A stretch of 64,000 bases of DNA from Algoriphagus limi (GCF_024919275.1 NZ_JANWGH010000002.1:62001-126000); one strand, 5' to 3'. Positions 9,989-19,399 are shown, numbered from the stretch's first letter. A program made the numbers and translations. The notes: generated from the sequence alone by a model not told the origin.

Positions 9989-10876
9989 TTATTCGACTTT
10001 GAGCGAACCTACCCCTACGTCGATGGTCAAACTTAGAAGTTTGGGATCATCCGGCGCATATCCTTTGGTTACAAAAGTCTCCTTGTCCAGTGATTTCAAA
10101 TAATTCGGCAAAGAAGTCCTACACATCGGGGTGGTCTTCATTTTGATTTTGATAGGATAATTATCAGAGGGTAATTTTAAATATAAAGATCCAGCCCCAA
10201 CTGCCGCGATTACCTGGCAGGAAGAAGACATTCCATCGCTAAAATTCAAATCAATCTTCCCATAATTCACCTCAAAGATCATCTGATTAGCGTTGGAGAA
10301 GTTGGCATTTTGGATTTCCACAGTTCCCATATTCAAGGTGACCAAAAGTGTATCCATCTGGATTTGATTGGGTTCTGGGATTCCATAATGCACTAAAACG
10401 TCTGCGCTAGCACTATGGACTTTCAGCTGCCCAATGGGAAGTTGGGAAAGGTCAAAGTCTGCCATCCCGATACCTAAGTTAAAATTCAGATGATAAAGGT
10501 AATTCGAAGCCAAACCCACATCCCAAGAATGTCCAAAATCATCTTTAGAAGGAGAAAAAAGTTTGGTAGTAATGCTCCTTCCTAAATTATCAGACTCAAT
10601 ATTCTTATGAGAAAGGGAAGTATAAAGGGTTTGGTTTTCAACTTTATGGTCAAAAACCGGCAGAATATTTACCTCTTCCAAATGCCCATGGATATAGACT
10701 GGATCGGAATTTCTCATCCGTTTCAGGTGAGTGGTGCTTTTATAAGTGGAGAAATCCAGTTGGACAACTTCGAAGCCATCTCTCTCTGGAGCTCGGAATT
10801 CTTTGACCAATTGTGCCTGACTGACGCCTATCCCACTGAAAACACCCAGAAGAAGCAGACAGAATTTTTGCAGCAT
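9989..10876 (-). CDS. Exported protein of unknown function
   Basis: This 295-residue protein starts with a signal peptide (LLLLGVFSGIGVSQAQ, cleavage near residue 21). The rest is rich in short beta-type repeats with Gly-containing turns, for example VGAGSLYLKLP and a C-terminal IDVGVGSLKVE. This resembles the stacked-strand toast-rack or LiaF C-terminal style of fold, but I do not recognise a family with confidence. It sits 7 nt upstream of the ABC ATPase gene and probably shares its transcript, which hints at a link with envelope export. It could equally be an unrelated periplasmic protein. Confidence 0.6.
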   Translation of the reverse strand: MLQKFCLLLLGVFSGIGVSQAQLVKEFRAPERDGFEVVQLDFSTYKSTTHLKRMRNSDPVYIHGHLEEVNILPVFDHKVENQTLYTSLSHKNIESDNLGRSITTKLFSPSKDDFGHSWDVGLASNYLYHLNFNLGIGMADFDLSQLPIGQLKVHSASADVLVHYGIPEPNQIQMDTLLVTLNMGTVEIQNANFSNANQMIFEVNYGKIDLNFSDGMSSSCQVIAAVGAGSLYLKLPSDNYPIKIKMKTTPMCRTSLPNYLKSLDKETFVTKGYAPDDPKLLSLTIDVGVGSLKVE

Positions 10877-10920
10877 ACGGATAGGTTACGACTTGGAATC
10901 TCAAAAGGTTTTTAAAAATA

Positions 10921-10948
10921 TAAAAAAAGCCAGAATTGCATCTGGCTT
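10921..10948 (-). terminator. Terminator downstream of dnaJ
   Basis: On the minus strand the stem AAGCCAGA / TCTGGCTT with a 6-nt loop is followed by a T7 run, a few nucleotides after the dnaJ stop. Confidence 0.85.
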
Positions 10949-10955
10949 GTGATTT

Positions 10956-12062
10956 TTAGAAGAACTCCTTCATTTTATCAAAAAAGGATTTTTCCGACTT
11001 CCCGGGATCCGGTTTGAAATTCGGAGAATCCCTTAAAGCTTCTAAAGCTTGTTTTTCTTCCTTGGTCAACTGAGTCGGTGTCCATACGTTTACCATAATC
11101 AACTGGTCCCCTCGGGAATAGCCATTAATATCTTTAATGCCTTTTCCTTTTAGGCGAAGCATTTTTCCACTTTGAGTTCCCGGATCAATTTTAATCTTCA
11201 CCCGACCGTCAATGGTTGGAACTTCCACTGAAGCACCCAATGCAGCATCGACAAAAGAAACATATAAATCATAAATCACATTGTTTCCATCACGCTGCAA
11301 AGTCTTGTCTTCGATCTCTTCAATTACTATGAGCAGGTCTCCAGGAATTCCACCAGGAATTTCATTTCCTTTTCCTGACATGCTGAGCTGCATACCTTCG
11401 GCAACTCCTCCAGGAATATTGATTGTGATTACTTCTTCTTTAACGATCAATCCTCGAGAATCTGCTTCAGCTGGTTTTTTATCTACAATTTGACCACTAC
11501 CTCCACAGACTGCACAGGTACTAGCAGATACCATCTGACCCAGCATGGTGTTTACAACCTTCTTCACCTGTCCGGTACCTTGACAGGTAGAACAAGTTTT
11601 GAAAGTCACACCCGGTGCGACGACATGGCGTTTTACTTTGATTTTCTTCTCAACACCATTGGAGATTTCCTGAAGGTTGAGTTTTAATTTTACCCGAAGA
11701 TTAGTGCCCTTTTTGGTTCGTCGGCCTCCGCCTCCTCCGCCAAAGAAAGAACTAAAACCTCCCCCACCGAAAATATCTCCAAACTGAGCGAAGATATCTT
11801 CCATGTTCATACCACCTCCGCCGAAGCCACCGTTTCCTCCTAAGCCTTGATGGCCAAATTGGTCATAACGCTGACGCTTTTCCGGATTACTTAAAACTTC
11901 GTAAGCTTCAGCAGCTTCTTTAAATTTTTCTTCCGCTTCGGGGTTATCAGGGTTTTTATCAGGATGGTACTGAATAGCCAATTTCCGATAGGCCTTCTTT
12001 ATTTCTTCGGCCGTAGCAGATTTACTGACACCTAGTACTTCGTAATAATCTTTCTTTGCCAT
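10956..12062 (-). CDS. dnaJ: Chaperone DnaJ with a reduced zinc domain
   Basis: This 368-residue Hsp40 co-chaperone stimulates DnaK. The J domain has HPD at residues 33-35, and a Gly/Phe-rich linker spans about 73-113. The cysteine-rich region has only two CxxCxGxG repeats, CSTCQGTG (157-164) and CAVCGGSG (183-190), where class I DnaJ has four. By alignment these are repeats II and III. The places of repeats I and IV read [10 protein letters not shown] and KPAEADSRG. The C-terminal substrate domain is intact. The gene follows grpE by 5 nt in a grpE-dnaJ operon and ends in a terminator. Confidence 0.93.
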   Translation of the reverse strand: MAKKDYYEVLGVSKSATAEEIKKAYRKLAIQYHPDKNPDNPEAEEKFKEAAEAYEVLSNPEKRQRYDQFGHQGLGGNGGFGGGGMNMEDIFAQFGDIFGGGGFSSFFGGGGGGRRTKKGTNLRVKLKLNLQEISNGVEKKIKVKRHVVAPGVTFKTCSTCQGTGQVKKVVNTMLGQMVSASTCAVCGGSGQIVDKKPAEADSRGLIVKEEVITINIPGGVAEGMQLSMSGKGNEIPGGIPGDLLIVIEEIEDKTLQRDGNNVIYDLYVSFVDAALGASVEVPTIDGRVKIKIDPGTQSGKMLRLKGKGIKDINGYSRGDQLIMVNVWTPTQLTKEEKQALEALRDSPNFKPDPGKSEKSFFDKMKEFF

Positions 12063-12067
12063 ATTAA

Positions 12068-12640
12068 TTAAGCTCCAGTTACGACCTTAGCGTAGCGCAC
12101 CACTTTGTCACCCAAGGTGTAGCCTTTTTCCACTACGTCGATCACTTTTCCTTTCATATCTTCACTTGGGGATGGAATTTGAGTAATTGCCTCCTGCATG
12201 TCAGCATCAAATGGCTTTCCAATTAAGTCATCCATTGCCTTTAGCCCCTTAGATTCCAAAATCTTAACCAGTTTATGGAAAATAAGCTGGTTTCCATCTC
12301 GAACCTTTTGAGCATCTCCCTCATTTTCGCTGGCTTTGAATGCCCGCTCAAAATCGTCCACTACCGGAAGCAAGTCTCTCAAAACTTCCTCAGAAGCAGT
12401 TTTGATCAAATCCAATCGCTCTTTTGCATTCCGCTTTCGGAAATTTTCGAAATCTGAATACAGACGCAGGTATTTATCTTTCATTTCTGCCAACTCGCCT
12501 TCCAATTTGGCGATTGGATCTACTTTTTCTTGTGCCACTTGCTCCTGATCAGATTCTTGTTCTTTGGAATTCTCTTGATTTTGCTCTTGTTGATCGAGCA
12601 CCTCTTCATTTTCGCGTAATTCTTCTTTATTATTTTCCAT
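12068..12640 (-). CDS. grpE: Nucleotide exchange factor GrpE
   Basis: This 190-residue protein is the ADP-release factor of DnaK. It has an acidic, Gln/Glu-rich N-terminal tail (residues 1-40), a long predicted helical segment with the [12 protein letters not shown] motif at about 65-76, and a C-terminal beta domain with the [14 protein letters not shown] signature. It is immediately upstream of dnaJ. dnaK is not in the window. Confidence 0.92.
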   Translation of the reverse strand: MENNKEELRENEEVLDQQEQNQENSKEQESDQEQVAQEKVDPIAKLEGELAEMKDKYLRLYSDFENFRKRNAKERLDLIKTASEEVLRDLLPVVDDFERAFKASENEGDAQKVRDGNQLIFHKLVKILESKGLKAMDDLIGKPFDADMQEAITQIPSPSEDMKGKVIDVVEKGYTLGDKVVRYAKVVTGA

Positions 12641-12716
12641 AGATCTAGTTCAATAGCTGGTCCAGCCTCTAGTCACAATATTTTTGCCATCAGAATATTT
12701 CTGACAATCTGACACC

Positions 12717-13712
12717 TCAACTTGACTGAATGGCCTGCCAAATCATGTCCTTCAGCTTTTCAAGATTAAATTGTGTCACAGATGAAATAAAAACGTAAGG
12801 GATTCCTTCCGGTATTTCAGATTTCATTTCATTCATCAACTCCTCATCCAATAGGTCAGATTTGGAAATGGCTAGCAGTCGCTTTTTGTCCAGAAGCTCA
12901 GGATTGTATTTTTCTAATTCTCCCAACAAAATCTGGTACTCCTTAGAAATAAGCTCAGTATCTGCAGGAATCAGAAATAGTAAAATTGAGTTTCGCTCAA
13001 TATGTCTAAGAAATCGTATCCCAAGCCCTTTACCTTCCGCGGCTCCTTCTATAATTCCCGGAATATCTGCCATTACAAAGGATCGGTCGTCTCGATAGCT
13101 TACAACTCCAAGGTTAGGAACAAGAGTAGTAAAAGGGTAATCTCCAATTTCTGGTTTGGCTGCCGAAAGAGCGGACAAAAGCGTGGATTTCCCAGCATTT
13201 GGGAAGCCTACCAAACCCACATCTGCCAAGAGCTTGAGCTCCAAAATGATCCATTCTTCAATCCCTGACTCACCAGGTTGGGCATAGTGAGGAGCTTGAT
13301 TGGTTGATGTTTTAAAATGGTGATTACCAAGACCACCTCTACCACCTTTGGTCAAGACAACCTCTTGACCATCTTCCGTAATCTCGAAGCGCTTTTCACC
13401 GGTTTCTGCATCTTTGGCAACCGTTCCCAATGGGACATCAAGGATTACATCCTGCCCATTGGCTCCCGTCCTTCTACCACCTTCACCAGGTTTTCCCTGT
13501 TCCGCGATCACGTGTTTCTTGTATTTCAAGTGAAGGAGGGTCCACAATTGTGCATTCCCCCGAAGGATGATATGACCTCCCCGGCCACCATCTCCCCCAT
13601 CAGGTCCACCTTTTGGCACATGCTTTTCTCTTCTAAAATGAAGGGAACCAGCACCACCTGCCCCTGATCGGGAACAAAATTTTACGTAATCGATGAAATT
13701 TGACTCTGCCAT
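12717..13712 (-). CDS. obg: GTPase Obg/CgtA
   Basis: This protein has an N-terminal glycine-rich Obg domain (about residues 5-160, with [15 protein letters not shown] and [11 protein letters not shown]) and a GTPase domain with GFPNAGKST (G1), DIPGIIEGA (G3) and SKSD (G4). It acts in 50S ribosome assembly and stress control. The ATG at 13712 ([12 protein letters not shown]) matches the family start; the frame is open to 13757, but those upstream codons lie in a terminator-like hairpin. The protein is 331 residues and lacks the extra C-terminal domain seen in some homologues. Confidence 0.93.
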   Translation of the reverse strand: MAESNFIDYVKFCSRSGAGGAGSLHFRREKHVPKGGPDGGDGGRGGHIILRGNAQLWTLLHLKYKKHVIAEQGKPGEGGRRTGANGQDVILDVPLGTVAKDAETGEKRFEITEDGQEVVLTKGGRGGLGNHHFKTSTNQAPHYAQPGESGIEEWIILELKLLADVGLVGFPNAGKSTLLSALSAAKPEIGDYPFTTLVPNLGVVSYRDDRSFVMADIPGIIEGAAEGKGLGIRFLRHIERNSILLFLIPADTELISKEYQILLGELEKYNPELLDKKRLLAISKSDLLDEELMNEMKSEIPEGIPYVFISSVTQFNLEKLKDMIWQAIQSS

Positions 13713-13718
13713 AGAAAC

Positions 13719-13744
13719 AAAAAAGCTAAGCATTTGGCTTAGCT
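13719..13744 (-). terminator. Hairpin plus T-run between adk and obg
   Basis: On the minus strand AGCTAAGC-CAAAT-GCTTAGCT is followed by a T-run. It ends only about 6 nt before the obg ATG, so it could act as the adk terminator and also as an attenuator or as a block on the obg ribosome-binding region. Confidence 0.75.
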
Positions 13745-13777
13745 CATTTTGGTGCAAAAGTAAGGAAAATCAACTAC

Positions 13778-14350
13778 TTAATAACTATCCACTACTTCAC
13801 TGATGGCATCAAAGATTTCATCAATCTCTCCTACCCCATTGATTTTGGTGAACTTTCCCTGCTTTTCATAATAAGTCGCAACCGGCAAAGTTTCATCCAA
13901 GTAAACTTTAATTCGAGTTTGGATTTTTTGATCATCCTGGTCATCTACTCGACCGGATGTTTTTCCTCGCAGTTTGATTCGCTCTTTTAAGATATCCTCA
14001 GGAACATCCAAAGCGATCATCCCTGCTATTTCCATTTGATGGCTATCCAACATTTTATCCAAGGCCTCAGCTTGTGCAGTAGTTCTTGGAAATCCATCAA
14101 AAATAAATCCATGACTATTTTTGGTAGCTGCGATTTTATCTTCAACCATTCCGATAACAACTTCATCGGGAACCAACCTGCCTTCGTCCATGTATTTCTG
14201 GGCAAGTTTTCCAAGCTCCGTTCCTTCTCCTAAGTGCTTTCGGAAAAGGTCACCGGTGGATAGGTGTGTCAGCCCATATTTCTTAATCAACTTTTCGCTT
14301 TGAGTACCTTTGCCTGCACCCGGAGGGCCAAATAAGACGATATTACGCAT
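13778..14350 (-). CDS. adk: Adenylate kinase
   Basis: This 190-residue enzyme interconverts AMP, ADP and ATP. The P-loop GPPGAGKGT is at residues 8-16, with STGDLFR and the FDGFPRTTAQAE segment as in Adk. It is the short form without the extended zinc-binding LID. It follows hpt by 12 nt on the same strand, which groups purine metabolism genes. A hairpin terminator lies 34 nt after its stop. Confidence 0.95.
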   Translation of the reverse strand: MRNIVLFGPPGAGKGTQSEKLIKKYGLTHLSTGDLFRKHLGEGTELGKLAQKYMDEGRLVPDEVVIGMVEDKIAATKNSHGFIFDGFPRTTAQAEALDKMLDSHQMEIAGMIALDVPEDILKERIKLRGKTSGRVDDQDDQKIQTRIKVYLDETLPVATYYEKQGKFTKINGVGEIDEIFDAISEVVDSY

Positions 14351-14362
14351 CCGTATTTAGAT

Positions 14363-14902
14363 TTATTGAGAATTCACTAATTGATATAGTTCAGGTAGAT
14401 TACGACCTAGGTCATTGTAATCCAACCCATAACCGACGACAAATTTATTGGGAATTTCAAAACCGACATAATCAAGCGGGTATTTAAAGCGAAAAGCATC
14501 CGGTTTGTATAAAAATGTAGCAATCTTCACATCAGCCGGTTGATACTTTTTGATTTCCTTCAATAGGTAATCCATACTTATTCCAGTATCCACAATGTCC
14601 TCTACTATAACGACTGTTTTTCCCGACAAGTCATCATGAAATCCTGCAACCTGCTTGACCACTCCAGTTGTTTGAGTTCCCTCGTAAGAAGAAATTCTTA
14701 AAAAAGAGATTTCGAGAGGTAATTCAATTGCCCTGCAAAGGTCAGAAAGAAACATGTATGAGCCTTTCAAAATCCCGAGTAAAACCAGCTTTTTCCCTTG
14801 AAAATCCTGAGTGATTTGTGCACCTAATACCTTTACCCTTTCCTGAATTTTGGATTCAGAAATGAATGGTTCAAACTCTTTATCATGGATGAATTGATTC
14901 AT
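14363..14902 (-). CDS. hpt: Hypoxanthine phosphoribosyltransferase
   Basis: This 179-residue type I PRTase salvages hypoxanthine and guanine to nucleotides. The PRPP-binding loop VVIVEDIVDTGIS is at residues 97-109, and the LLGILKGSYMFL segment lies upstream as in Hpt. Two nucleotides separate it from the peptidase gene upstream and 12 nt from adk downstream. It would use the hypoxanthine made by the adenine deaminase of this window. Confidence 0.92.
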   Translation of the reverse strand: MNQFIHDKEFEPFISESKIQERVKVLGAQITQDFQGKKLVLLGILKGSYMFLSDLCRAIELPLEISFLRISSYEGTQTTGVVKQVAGFHDDLSGKTVVIVEDIVDTGISMDYLLKEIKKYQPADVKIATFLYKPDAFRFKYPLDYVGFEIPNKFVVGYGLDYNDLGRNLPELYQLVNSQ

Positions 14903-14904
14903 TT

Positions 14905-15813
14905 TTACAGGTTTTTCATTAGGTATTGATGCATTTCAATCATTAAGTTCAGGTCAAGCAGCGAGACTTTTTCATCCGGGCTATGGACATTTTCTTCAGC
15001 TGCTCCCACAAAGCACCAATCGATGGCATAAGATGAAAATTGAACTTCACGTCCGTCACTCCCTCCATATGCCTCCACTTCCAATTGGAAGGGAATTTCG
15101 CTTTTTTGGGCCAAATCAAGGATTCGATTCAGAAATTTTTTTCTAGGAATGTATTTGTCCCGAAGAGAAATCACTACACCCTCATGTGGTCTCACTCCTT
15201 CAGTGGCCCAGGTAATATCAGCGATCAAAGCTTGTTGAATCGGATAATTTTCTTGAATGAACCTCAATAAAAAAGGCATACTACCCCCTCCATGCTCTTC
15301 ATAGGTAGAAAATATCACCCAGCCATCTTCTAAAGTTTCACATACTTTCAAAGCTGTAAAAACGCCTAACCTATTATCTAAATAAGCAGCTTGAATAGAT
15401 TCCTCGCCTAGACGAACATTTTGTTCGAATGAGAGATAAGTTCCTCGATCAATGGCTCGGGGAAAGTCATGAAATAGCTGATCGTCTTCGACTTTCAATC
15501 GACATCGAATATCTCCCAAACTATCTTTCCCCACCAAAAAAGCTCCATCTATATATTCTGGACCACCCACAGGAATTAATTGATTTTCATATCTTGTCAT
15601 AAAACCAATGGTGTCTATATGGGCGAATAATGCCGTTGATGGCTTTCCAAATTTCAAAAGAATGCAATCGTGAAATTCCTCTCCCGAATATATAATTGGG
15701 CGAACCTTCCAGTGTTTTTGCCGTTTTTGGATGTATTCAAGTAGAAATTGAGAAAGTTCTCCTTCGTCTCCAGAGACGCTTTGTGAATTTAAAAGGTCAA
15801 ACAAAATTTTCAT
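14905..15813 (-). CDS. M42-like zinc aminopeptidase
   Basis: This 302-residue protein resembles the M42/M20 di-zinc peptidases. Likely metal ligands are the H and D of AHIDTIGF, the D of YLDNRLG, the acidic pair in YEEHGG, the D of IADITWATEG and the H of EENVHSPDE. The usual EExG motif reads EEHG. It is somewhat shorter than typical M42 members (about 340-360). The exact substrate is unknown; other members trim peptides from proteasome or tricorn products. It is upstream of and nearly joined to hpt. Confidence 0.8.
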   Translation of the reverse strand: MKILFDLLNSQSVSGDEGELSQFLLEYIQKRQKHWKVRPIIYSGEEFHDCILLKFGKPSTALFAHIDTIGFMTRYENQLIPVGGPEYIDGAFLVGKDSLGDIRCRLKVEDDQLFHDFPRAIDRGTYLSFEQNVRLGEESIQAAYLDNRLGVFTALKVCETLEDGWVIFSTYEEHGGGSMPFLLRFIQENYPIQQALIADITWATEGVRPHEGVVISLRDKYIPRKKFLNRILDLAQKSEIPFQLEVEAYGGSDGREVQFSSYAIDWCFVGAAEENVHSPDEKVSLLDLNLMIEMHQYLMKNL

Positions 15814-15907
15814 TCTGGCATAAATTATGTTAGATTTTGGAAGATTATTTAAAAAATGCGGTGGAAAATTTTAATTGTACAATCGACAATTAAATAATTC
15901 ATCTAGA

Positions 15908-15937
15908 TTTGCAGTAAGTTAAAAGTTTATAAATTTG
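15908..15937 (+). promoter_or_regulatory. Promoter of the first OmpA gene
   Basis: TTTG at 15908-15911 and TAAATTTG at 15930-15937 with an 18-nt spacer match the Bacteroidota -33/-7 consensus. The start would be near 15943, giving a leader of about 40 nt. Confidence 0.65.
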
Positions 15938-15984
15938 TACTCACATCAATCAAACACTTAAAATTTGGACAAAAATTTTTTGTT

Positions 15985-17271
15985 ATGAAAAAACTAATAC
16001 TCTCATCCCTGCTTGCCGGAGCTCTTGCTATCGGTACAAACGCACAAGACTTCGATAAGTGGTCTCTTGAAGTTGGAGGTGGTTTTAACAAGCCAATGGC
16101 TCCATTATCAGGAGGTTTCTTATCTCCTACACTAAATCTCGGCCACATTGAGTTTGGTGCTCGTTACATGTTCAATGAAAAATTCGGCGTTAAGTTGGAT
16201 TATGGATTTGGTTCCATGCGAGAAGCTAGAGGTGGCGATTCTCAAAGCCCAGCTTTCGACACTAAATACAACAGATTAAATCTACAAGCTGTTGCTAACC
16301 TTGGTCGAATCATGAATTTTGAGTCATTCACTCGTTCTTTCGGCCTATTGCTACACGGTGGTGCTGGTATTGGTTTGGTGAACCCTGAAATGAATACCTT
16401 TAATGATTTCGATGACAATGTATACACCATCATGTTCGGTGTTACTCCACAATTGAAATTATCTAAAAACATTGCTCTTGTTGGTGACATTTCAACTATC
16501 CTAAACGGACGTCAGACTGTTACTTGGGATGGTTATGAATTTATCAACCCTTCTGTTGACAACGGATTCTATGGAGCTAATGGAACTTGGTGGACTGGTA
16601 CTATCGGTCTTAACTTCTACCTAGGATCTAACGATGAGCATGCCGATTGGTACATCGCTGCTGACAAGTATGCTACTAAAGAAGAATTAGCATCTCAGAT
16701 CAATGGCATCAAAGATATGCTTAAGGATTCCGACGGAGACGGTGTTCCTGATTACCTAGATAAAGAACCTAACACTCCTGCTGGAGCTCGAGTTAACTCC
16801 GCTGGTACTACTTTAGATTCTGACGGTGATGGAACTCCTGATCACATGGATAACTGTCCATTCCAGCCAGGACCAGCTTCTACAAACGGATGCCCAGTTG
16901 TTGAAGAAAGAGAAGAAGTTGATTACTTGAAGAAAGCTATCAACGATGGCTATGTAAACGTTTACTATGCATTCGATAGCGACAAACCACTTGGTTATTC
17001 AGTGAGCGCTGCAAATTATGTAGCAAACTTCTTGAAGAGAAATCCAGGTGTTAGCGTAGAAATCAAAGGATATGCTGACGAATTAGGCCCTGAAGATTAC
17101 AACATGAAGTTATCTGAAAGAAGAGCGAAAGCAGTTTATGACCTAATGGTTGCAGCTGGTGTAGATGCTTCCAGACTTTCTTACAAAGGCTATGGAGAAG
17201 ATACTAGCGTAGACAAATCTTCTGCTGATGCAAGACAAATGGCTAGAAGAGCTTCATTCGAAGTGAAATAA
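15985..17271 (+). CDS. OmpA-family outer membrane protein (paralogue 1)
   Basis: This 428-residue protein has a signal peptide (cleavage after about residue 20, NAQ), an N-terminal eight-stranded-barrel-like domain (to about 220), and a calcium-binding thrombospondin type 3 stretch with DSDGDGVPDYLDKEPNTPAG and DSDGDGTPDHMDNCP. The C-terminal OmpA peptidoglycan-binding domain carries GYADELGPEDYN and LSERRAKAVYDLM. It would anchor the outer membrane to the cell wall. A strong consensus promoter precedes it and a strong terminator follows, so it is probably an abundant single-gene transcript. Confidence 0.92.
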   Translation: MKKLILSSLLAGALAIGTNAQDFDKWSLEVGGGFNKPMAPLSGGFLSPTLNLGHIEFGARYMFNEKFGVKLDYGFGSMREARGGDSQSPAFDTKYNRLNLQAVANLGRIMNFESFTRSFGLLLHGGAGIGLVNPEMNTFNDFDDNVYTIMFGVTPQLKLSKNIALVGDISTILNGRQTVTWDGYEFINPSVDNGFYGANGTWWTGTIGLNFYLGSNDEHADWYIAADKYATKEELASQINGIKDMLKDSDGDGVPDYLDKEPNTPAGARVNSAGTTLDSDGDGTPDHMDNCPFQPGPASTNGCPVVEEREEVDYLKKAINDGYVNVYYAFDSDKPLGYSVSAANYVANFLKRNPGVSVEIKGYADELGPEDYNMKLSERRAKAVYDLMVAAGVDASRLSYKGYGEDTSVDKSSADARQMARRASFEVK

Positions 17272-17290
17272 AAATCAATTAAGATAAATT

Positions 17291-17323
17291 AAATCCCGTT
17301 CTAACCGAACGGGATTTTTTTTT
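17291..17323 (+). terminator. Terminator after OmpA paralogue 1
   Basis: An 11-bp perfect stem AAATCCCGTTC / GAACGGGATTT with a 5-nt loop runs into a T9 tract. Confidence 0.95.
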
Positions 17324-17351
17324 GCTTGATGATAGGATAAAATAAAATCAA

Positions 17352-17359
17352 TACTTTTG
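17352..17359 (+). promoter_or_regulatory. Putative -7 element of OmpA paralogue 2
   Basis: TACTTTTG matches TAnnTTTG, 32 nt upstream of the ATG. Possible TTG -33 boxes lie farther away than usual. Confidence 0.4.
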
Positions 17360-17391
17360 AATCATCATCCTTTCAATCAAGTACTCTTATT

Positions 17392-18684
17392 ATGAAAAAA
17401 TTATTGCTAACTGCTTTTTTGTCAATAGGTATAGCCCAATTTATCTATGCTCAAAAGGAATTCAACCAATGGTCAATAGAAGCGAGTGCCGGCTTCAATA
17501 AATCAATGGGGCCTTTATCTCCTGGTTACTTATCTCCGACATTAAATATTGGTCATTTAGATTTTGGAGCCAGATATATGATGAATGAATACTTTGGCTT
17601 AAAAGGAGATTTTGGTTTTGGCAACTTTAAAGAAGTAAAAGGAGTGAGCCCAGAATTCACTACTAATTACATTAGAGGAAATGCGCAAATGGTTTTGAAT
17701 GCTGGACGCATGCTAAATTTTGAAAATATCTCCAGAAGATTGGGGATGTTGGCTCATTTCGGTGTTGGGTTTGGAAGATTGAGTTATGAAGAAACTATAT
17801 ACAACCAAGAATCCGATTATGTTTACAATATAATTTCTGGGGTTACAACACAATACAAACTTTCCAATCGTTTGGCTTTAACTGGAGATATTTCTTATAT
17901 CCATAATGGTAGACAAACGTACACTTTCGATGGGAATAGCTATAATGCGCCAGTTCAACCAAACCCTCCAACTAATCCATTTATTCATGCACCTGGTGGA
18001 TGGTGGACCGGAACTATCGGGTTAAACTTTTACTTGGGTTCCCAAGAAGAGCATGCTGATTGGCACATTGCAGCTGATAAATATGCCACAAAAGAAGAGC
18101 TAGCGTCTCAAATCGGAGAAATTAAGGACATGCTAAAAGATTCCGATGGAGATGGAATTCCTGACTATCTGGATAAAGAACCAAATACTCCAGCGGGTGC
18201 TAGAGTGAATTCATCAGGTGTAACCCTTGACTCCGATGGGGACGGCATGTCAGATCATGAAGACAATTGTCCTTTCTTACCAGGGCCAAGCTCCAATGGA
18301 GGTTGTCCAATTGAAGAAATCGCTGAGCCTATTGAATACATTAGAAAGGCAATTGATGAGCAATATCTGAATGTTTACTTCGCATTCGATTCATCAAAAC
18401 CCCTTCAATATTCAGTTTCTTCCGTTCAATTTGTTTCTAATTTCTTGAAAAAAAATCCAGGAACTTCGCTAGAAGTTAAAGGATATGCAGATGAACTGGG
18501 GTCAGAAGACTACAACATCAAACTTTCTGAAAAAAGAGCTAAAGCGGTTTACGATTTACTCATCGCTTCAGGAATTGATTCTAGCAGACTTAGTTTTAAA
18601 GGTTATGGAGAAGACACAAGTGTAGATAAAGAATCCCAAGATGCTAGACAATTTGCCAGAAGAGTTTCCTTTGAGGTGAAATAA
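17392..18684 (+). CDS. OmpA-family outer membrane protein (paralogue 2)
   Basis: This 430-residue protein is a tandem paralogue of the gene just upstream, with the same order: signal peptide, barrel-like domain, two DSDGDG type 3 repeats, then an OmpA C-terminal domain (GYADELGSEDYN, LSEKRAKAVYDLL). The linker and C-terminal halves are nearly identical (both contain HIAADKYATKEELASQI-type sequence), while the barrel loops differ. It has its own promoter element and terminator, so the copies can be expressed separately. The codon choice is more A/T-ending than in copy 1. Confidence 0.92.
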   Translation: MKKLLLTAFLSIGIAQFIYAQKEFNQWSIEASAGFNKSMGPLSPGYLSPTLNIGHLDFGARYMMNEYFGLKGDFGFGNFKEVKGVSPEFTTNYIRGNAQMVLNAGRMLNFENISRRLGMLAHFGVGFGRLSYEETIYNQESDYVYNIISGVTTQYKLSNRLALTGDISYIHNGRQTYTFDGNSYNAPVQPNPPTNPFIHAPGGWWTGTIGLNFYLGSQEEHADWHIAADKYATKEELASQIGEIKDMLKDSDGDGIPDYLDKEPNTPAGARVNSSGVTLDSDGDGMSDHEDNCPFLPGPSSNGGCPIEEIAEPIEYIRKAIDEQYLNVYFAFDSSKPLQYSVSSVQFVSNFLKKNPGTSLEVKGYADELGSEDYNIKLSEKRAKAVYDLLIASGIDSSRLSFKGYGEDTSVDKESQDARQFARRVSFEVK

Positions 18685-18705
18685 TTCTTTGATACTATGA
18701 TTTTG

Positions 18706-18739
18706 GAAAAACCCAGCTTATCTGAAGCTGGGTTTTTTC
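18706..18739 (+). terminator. Terminator after OmpA paralogue 2
   Basis: A perfect stem AAAAACCCAGCTT / AAGCTGGGTTTTT with a 5-nt loop ends in a T-run. Confidence 0.93.
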
Positions 18740-18754
18740 TATTAAATTCGTCTT

Positions 18755-19399
18755 ATGTTTGTTTTAGCCAACACACCATCTATTGCCAATCAGTTTTTGG
18801 CAGAACTTAGGGATGTCTCAATTCAAAAAGATCAAATGCGGTTCAGAACCAATCTTCAACGATTGGGAAAAATACTTGCCTATGAGATCTCGAAAAACCT
18901 TTCCTATAAAATTCAAGAAATTGAGACTCCCTTAATGAAGACAAATGTGCTTCAACTGGATGAAAAATTGGTATTAATTGCAGTAATGAGGGCGTCACTT
19001 CCATTCTATCAAGGCTTTTTGGATTTTTTTGATTCTGCTGAAAATGGATTTATTGGTGCATTTCGAGCTGAAGAATCCAAAGACTCTATTGAAGTCCATT
19101 TAGGCTATTGTGCTAGTCCTTCTTTGGAAGGAAAGACGCTAATTTTGGCTGACCCCATGCTTGCAACTGGTAAATCTTTCATTACCTCTATTGAAAATCT
19201 TTTGAAAAACGGAACCCCGAAAAAGATTCACATTGCTTGTGCGGTAGCCGCTCCTGAAGGGATCGATTATATAAAATCTAACCTTACAATCCCTCACCAG
19301 TTTTGGATAGGAGCATTGGATCATGGATTAAATGAGCATTCCTATATTTTACCGGGGTTAGGCGATGCAGGAGATCTGGCTTTTGGCCCTAAACTATAA
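18755..19399 (+). CDS. upp: Uracil phosphoribosyltransferase
   Basis: This 214-residue PRTase makes UMP from uracil and PRPP. The PRPP loop LILADPMLATGKS and the C-terminal uracil-binding PGLGDAGDLAFG are both present, which identifies Upp. Length is normal. The exchanger gene starts 6 nt after the stop, so transcription probably continues into it. Confidence 0.93.
   Translation: MFVLANTPSIANQFLAELRDVSIQKDQMRFRTNLQRLGKILAYEISKNLSYKIQEIETPLMKTNVLQLDEKLVLIAVMRASLPFYQGFLDFFDSAENGFIGAFRAEESKDSIEVHLGYCASPSLEGKTLILADPMLATGKSFITSIENLLKNGTPKKIHIACAVAAPEGIDYIKSNLTIPHQFWIGALDHGLNEHSYILPGLGDAGDLAFGPKL

Noticed and set aside
11689-11843. Gly-rich repeat within dnaJ as a separate repeat element
   Set aside because: It encodes the normal Gly/Phe-rich linker of DnaJ.
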